Shown one piece after another: positions 6,321 to 7,201 of a DNA stretch of 7,201 bases. The stretch lies in the NCBI GenBank assembly GCA_036803025.1, contig DAIRVC010000137.1, forward strand, positions 1-7,201, written 5' to 3'. Both the position numbers and the translations under genes were made by a program. The first letter of the stretch is position 1, and every line of letters begins with the position of its first letter. This DNA is from DAIRVC01 sp036803025. Lineage in GTDB: Bacteria; Chloroflexota; Anaerolineae; Anaerolineales; E44-bin32. A model generated the notes under the pieces. That model saw only the letters and a list, made by a program, of their open reading frames with translations. It was not told the DNA's origin and searched no databases.

Positions 6321-6356
6321 CTAGCGGGCCTTGCGAATGTGCGGTGTGTCGATCAT
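6321..6356 (-). CDS. Candidate leader peptide ORF of the ABC exporter operon (11 aa)
   Basis: On the minus strand an ATG at 6356 opens MIDTPHIRKAR and a TAG stop at 6323-6321. GGAGG (6367-6363) lies 6 nt before the ATG, a better ribosome binding site than many full genes here. A promoter lies just upstream (6392-6420), giving about 29 nt of RNA before the start codon, and the first ABC gene begins about 140 nt after the stop. The peptide ends K9-A10-R11, which fits the basic-X-basic motif at which macrolide-bound ribosomes are known to stall (as in ErmDL). I infer a cis-acting regulatory peptide rather than a functional protein. At 11 codons it could be chance, but the Shine-Dalgarno, promoter and position agree. 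Confidence 0.5.
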   Translation of the reverse strand: MIDTPHIRKAR

Positions 6357-6391
6357 TCCCAGCCTCCGGTCGAGATGAGCCAAGGGTCGCC

Positions 6392-6420
6392 ATTCTACCC
6401 TCAGGCCGCGCAACTGCCAA
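6392..6420 (-). promoter_or_regulatory. Promoter of the ABC exporter operon
   Basis: On the minus strand TTGGCA (6420-6415), exactly 17 nt, then TAGAAT (6397-6392). Each box matches 5 of 6 consensus positions, the best promoter in the window. Transcription would start near 6385, leaving a leader of about 200 nt before the GTG at 6182. It stands back-to-back with the -10 box of the divergent peptidase gene, so one regulator could affect both. Confidence 0.7.
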
Positions 6421-6448
6421 GGGCGCCGCGGGGCGGGGTGAAGATCAC

Positions 6449-6454
6449 TATAAT
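6449..6454 (+). promoter_or_regulatory. -10 box of the M28 peptidase gene
   Basis: A perfect TATAAT in a GC-rich setting; start expected near 6461, 33 nt before the ATG at 6494. No recognisable -35 box lies 16-18 nt upstream (that stretch is G/C only) and there is no TG extension, so it may need an activator or be weak. Confidence 0.5.
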
Positions 6455-6493
6455 CCCCGTCGGCATCGACCTGGGTGCCCGGACGGAGGCTGT

Positions 6494-7201
6494 ATGACTA
6501 AGGCGGCGCTGGGCGTGCGTTCCTGGCTCGGTCACATCGACAACCTGGCGGCGGGCATTGGACCGCGCGGCTCGACCACGGAAGCCGAGCGGCGTGCGGC
6601 CGAGTACAGCGCCTGCGTCCTGCAGGACCTCGGTCTGCGCCCGGAATTCGAAGGCTTCCTCAGCGCTCGCTCGATCTATCAGCCTCAGATGATCGCGGCC
6701 GGGCTGATGCTCCTATCCTTCGCCGTGTACCCGCTTCTGGGACGGGGCGGCGCGATCGCTGCGGCTGGTCTGGCCTGGCTGGCCCTGATTTCCGATCTGC
6801 TCGAGCTCAGCTTCCGCAGCAACCTGCTACGCTGGCTCTTGCCCAAGGCCCCCAGCCAGAACGTCGTCGCCGTCGTCCCGCCGGCGGCGGAGCACCAACA
6901 GGACCTGGTGCTCATCGGCCACCTCGACAGCCATCGCTCGCCGCTGATCTTCTCGTCGGCGGGCTGGGTGGCGGCCTACAAGGCCTTCACCACCGTCGCC
7001 TTCGTCGCCTTTCTGGCGCAGGCTGGCCTGTACACCCTGGGCATCTTTTGGCCGGCGCCCTGGATCTGGCCTGCCACGCTCGTGTCTGCGCTGTGTGCCT
7101 TGCTTCTGATCGCCATGTGCCTTCAGGCCGACTCGACGCCTTTCAGCGCCGGGGCCAACGACAACGCCACCGGCGCCGGCCTAGTCCTGACACTGGCGGA
7201 G
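6494..7201 (+). CDS. Membrane-embedded M28-family zinc peptidase, N-terminal part (3' partial)
   Basis: 236 codons run open to the window's end. Metal-binding motifs of family M28 (aminopeptidase Y/S group) are visible. LIGHLDSH supplies His143 and Asp145, equivalent to the zinc-ligand H-x-D. GANDNATG supplies Asp223, equivalent to the zinc-bridging Asp. The Glu-Glu, later Asp and His ligands should lie past the edge. Residues 1-60 resemble the usual M28 lead-in (IGPRGSTTEAERRAAEYSACVLQDLGL). Four hydrophobic segments are inserted: about 66-84 and 87-106 before the H-x-D motif, and about 157-180 and 188-210 between the two metal motifs. It is therefore probably an integral membrane peptidase; which side the active site faces is unclear. 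The start is ATG 6494 with GGAGG (6485-6489) 4 nt before it. It is divergent from the ABC operon. The substrate is unknown. Confidence 0.88.
   Translation, partial: MTKAALGVRSWLGHIDNLAAGIGPRGSTTEAERRAAEYSACVLQDLGLRPEFEGFLSARSIYQPQMIAAGLMLLSFAVYPLLGRGGAIAAAGLAWLALISDLLELSFRSNLLRWLLPKAPSQNVVAVVPPAAEHQQDLVLIGHLDSHRSPLIFSSAGWVAAYKAFTTVAFVAFLAQAGLYTLGIFWPAPWIWPATLVSALCALLLIAMCLQADSTPFSAGANDNATGAGLVLTLAE

Noticed and set aside
6172..6420. Minus-strand 82-codon ORF in the ABC leader
   Set aside because: Its start lies in the -35 box, upstream of the expected transcription start, has no Shine-Dalgarno, and it overlaps the ABC gene in another frame.
4782..6497. Long plus-strand open frame (571 codons) opposite the first ABC gene
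   Set aside because: It is antisense to a gene with complete ABC motifs; its translation is rich in Arg, Gln, Asp and Gly with no recognisable domain, typical of GC-rich mirror frames.

Overview
This high-GC window (roughly two-thirds G+C by eye) is dense bacterial chromosome with Shine-Dalgarno-led genes and GTG starts. The gene set (low-specificity threonine aldolase, a lone GlmS-like SIS protein, a DUF2148 iron-sulfur protein, a paired multidrug-type ABC exporter, a membrane-embedded M28 peptidase) suggests Chloroflexota, perhaps Anaerolineae. That placement is an inference from gene content, not proven by the sequence.

Layout. 2-502 (+) is the C-terminal half of a PLP-dependent threonine aldolase, cut by the window edge. 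624-1667 (+) is a 347-aa sugar-phosphate isomerase/deaminase-type SIS protein with the GlmS catalytic residues but no glutaminase domain. 1741-1817 (+) is tRNA-Asp(GTC) with encoded CCA, its own promoter (1701-1729) and a strong terminator hairpin (1824-1880). The minus strand then carries a DUF2148 protein with a four-cysteine Fe-S motif (1872-2411), which seems to have its own promoter overlapped by a large inverted repeat. Next on the minus strand is a two-gene operon (4374-6182, then 2564-4387, overlapping by 14 nt) for a heterodimeric ABC exporter. The right end (6494-7201, +) is the N-terminal part of an M28 zinc peptidase that runs off the window.

Most interesting point. The two ABC subunits have complementary defects: Asp for the catalytic Glu in one, LSVGQ for LSGGQ in the other. 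Together these give one degenerate and one consensus ATP site, as in BmrCD/TM287-288-type exporters. About 200 nt upstream is a well-formed promoter (TTGGCA-N17-TAGAAT, minus strand), followed by an 11-codon leader ORF (MIDTPHIRKAR-stop) with a perfectly placed GGAGG, then sequence that can form mutually exclusive pairings, one covering the exporter's ribosome binding site. The leader peptide ends in K-A-R, a match to the '+X+' pattern at which macrolide-bound ribosomes stall. Together this looks like a candidate antibiotic-sensing leader for a multidrug exporter, analogous in logic to bmrB-bmrCD of Bacillus subtilis but unrelated in sequence as far as I can see. It is a hypothesis from sequence alone.

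The exporter operon and the M28 peptidase are divergently transcribed from back-to-back promoters in 6392-6454. The DUF2148 gene and the tRNA converge on a shared hairpin at 1824-1869.
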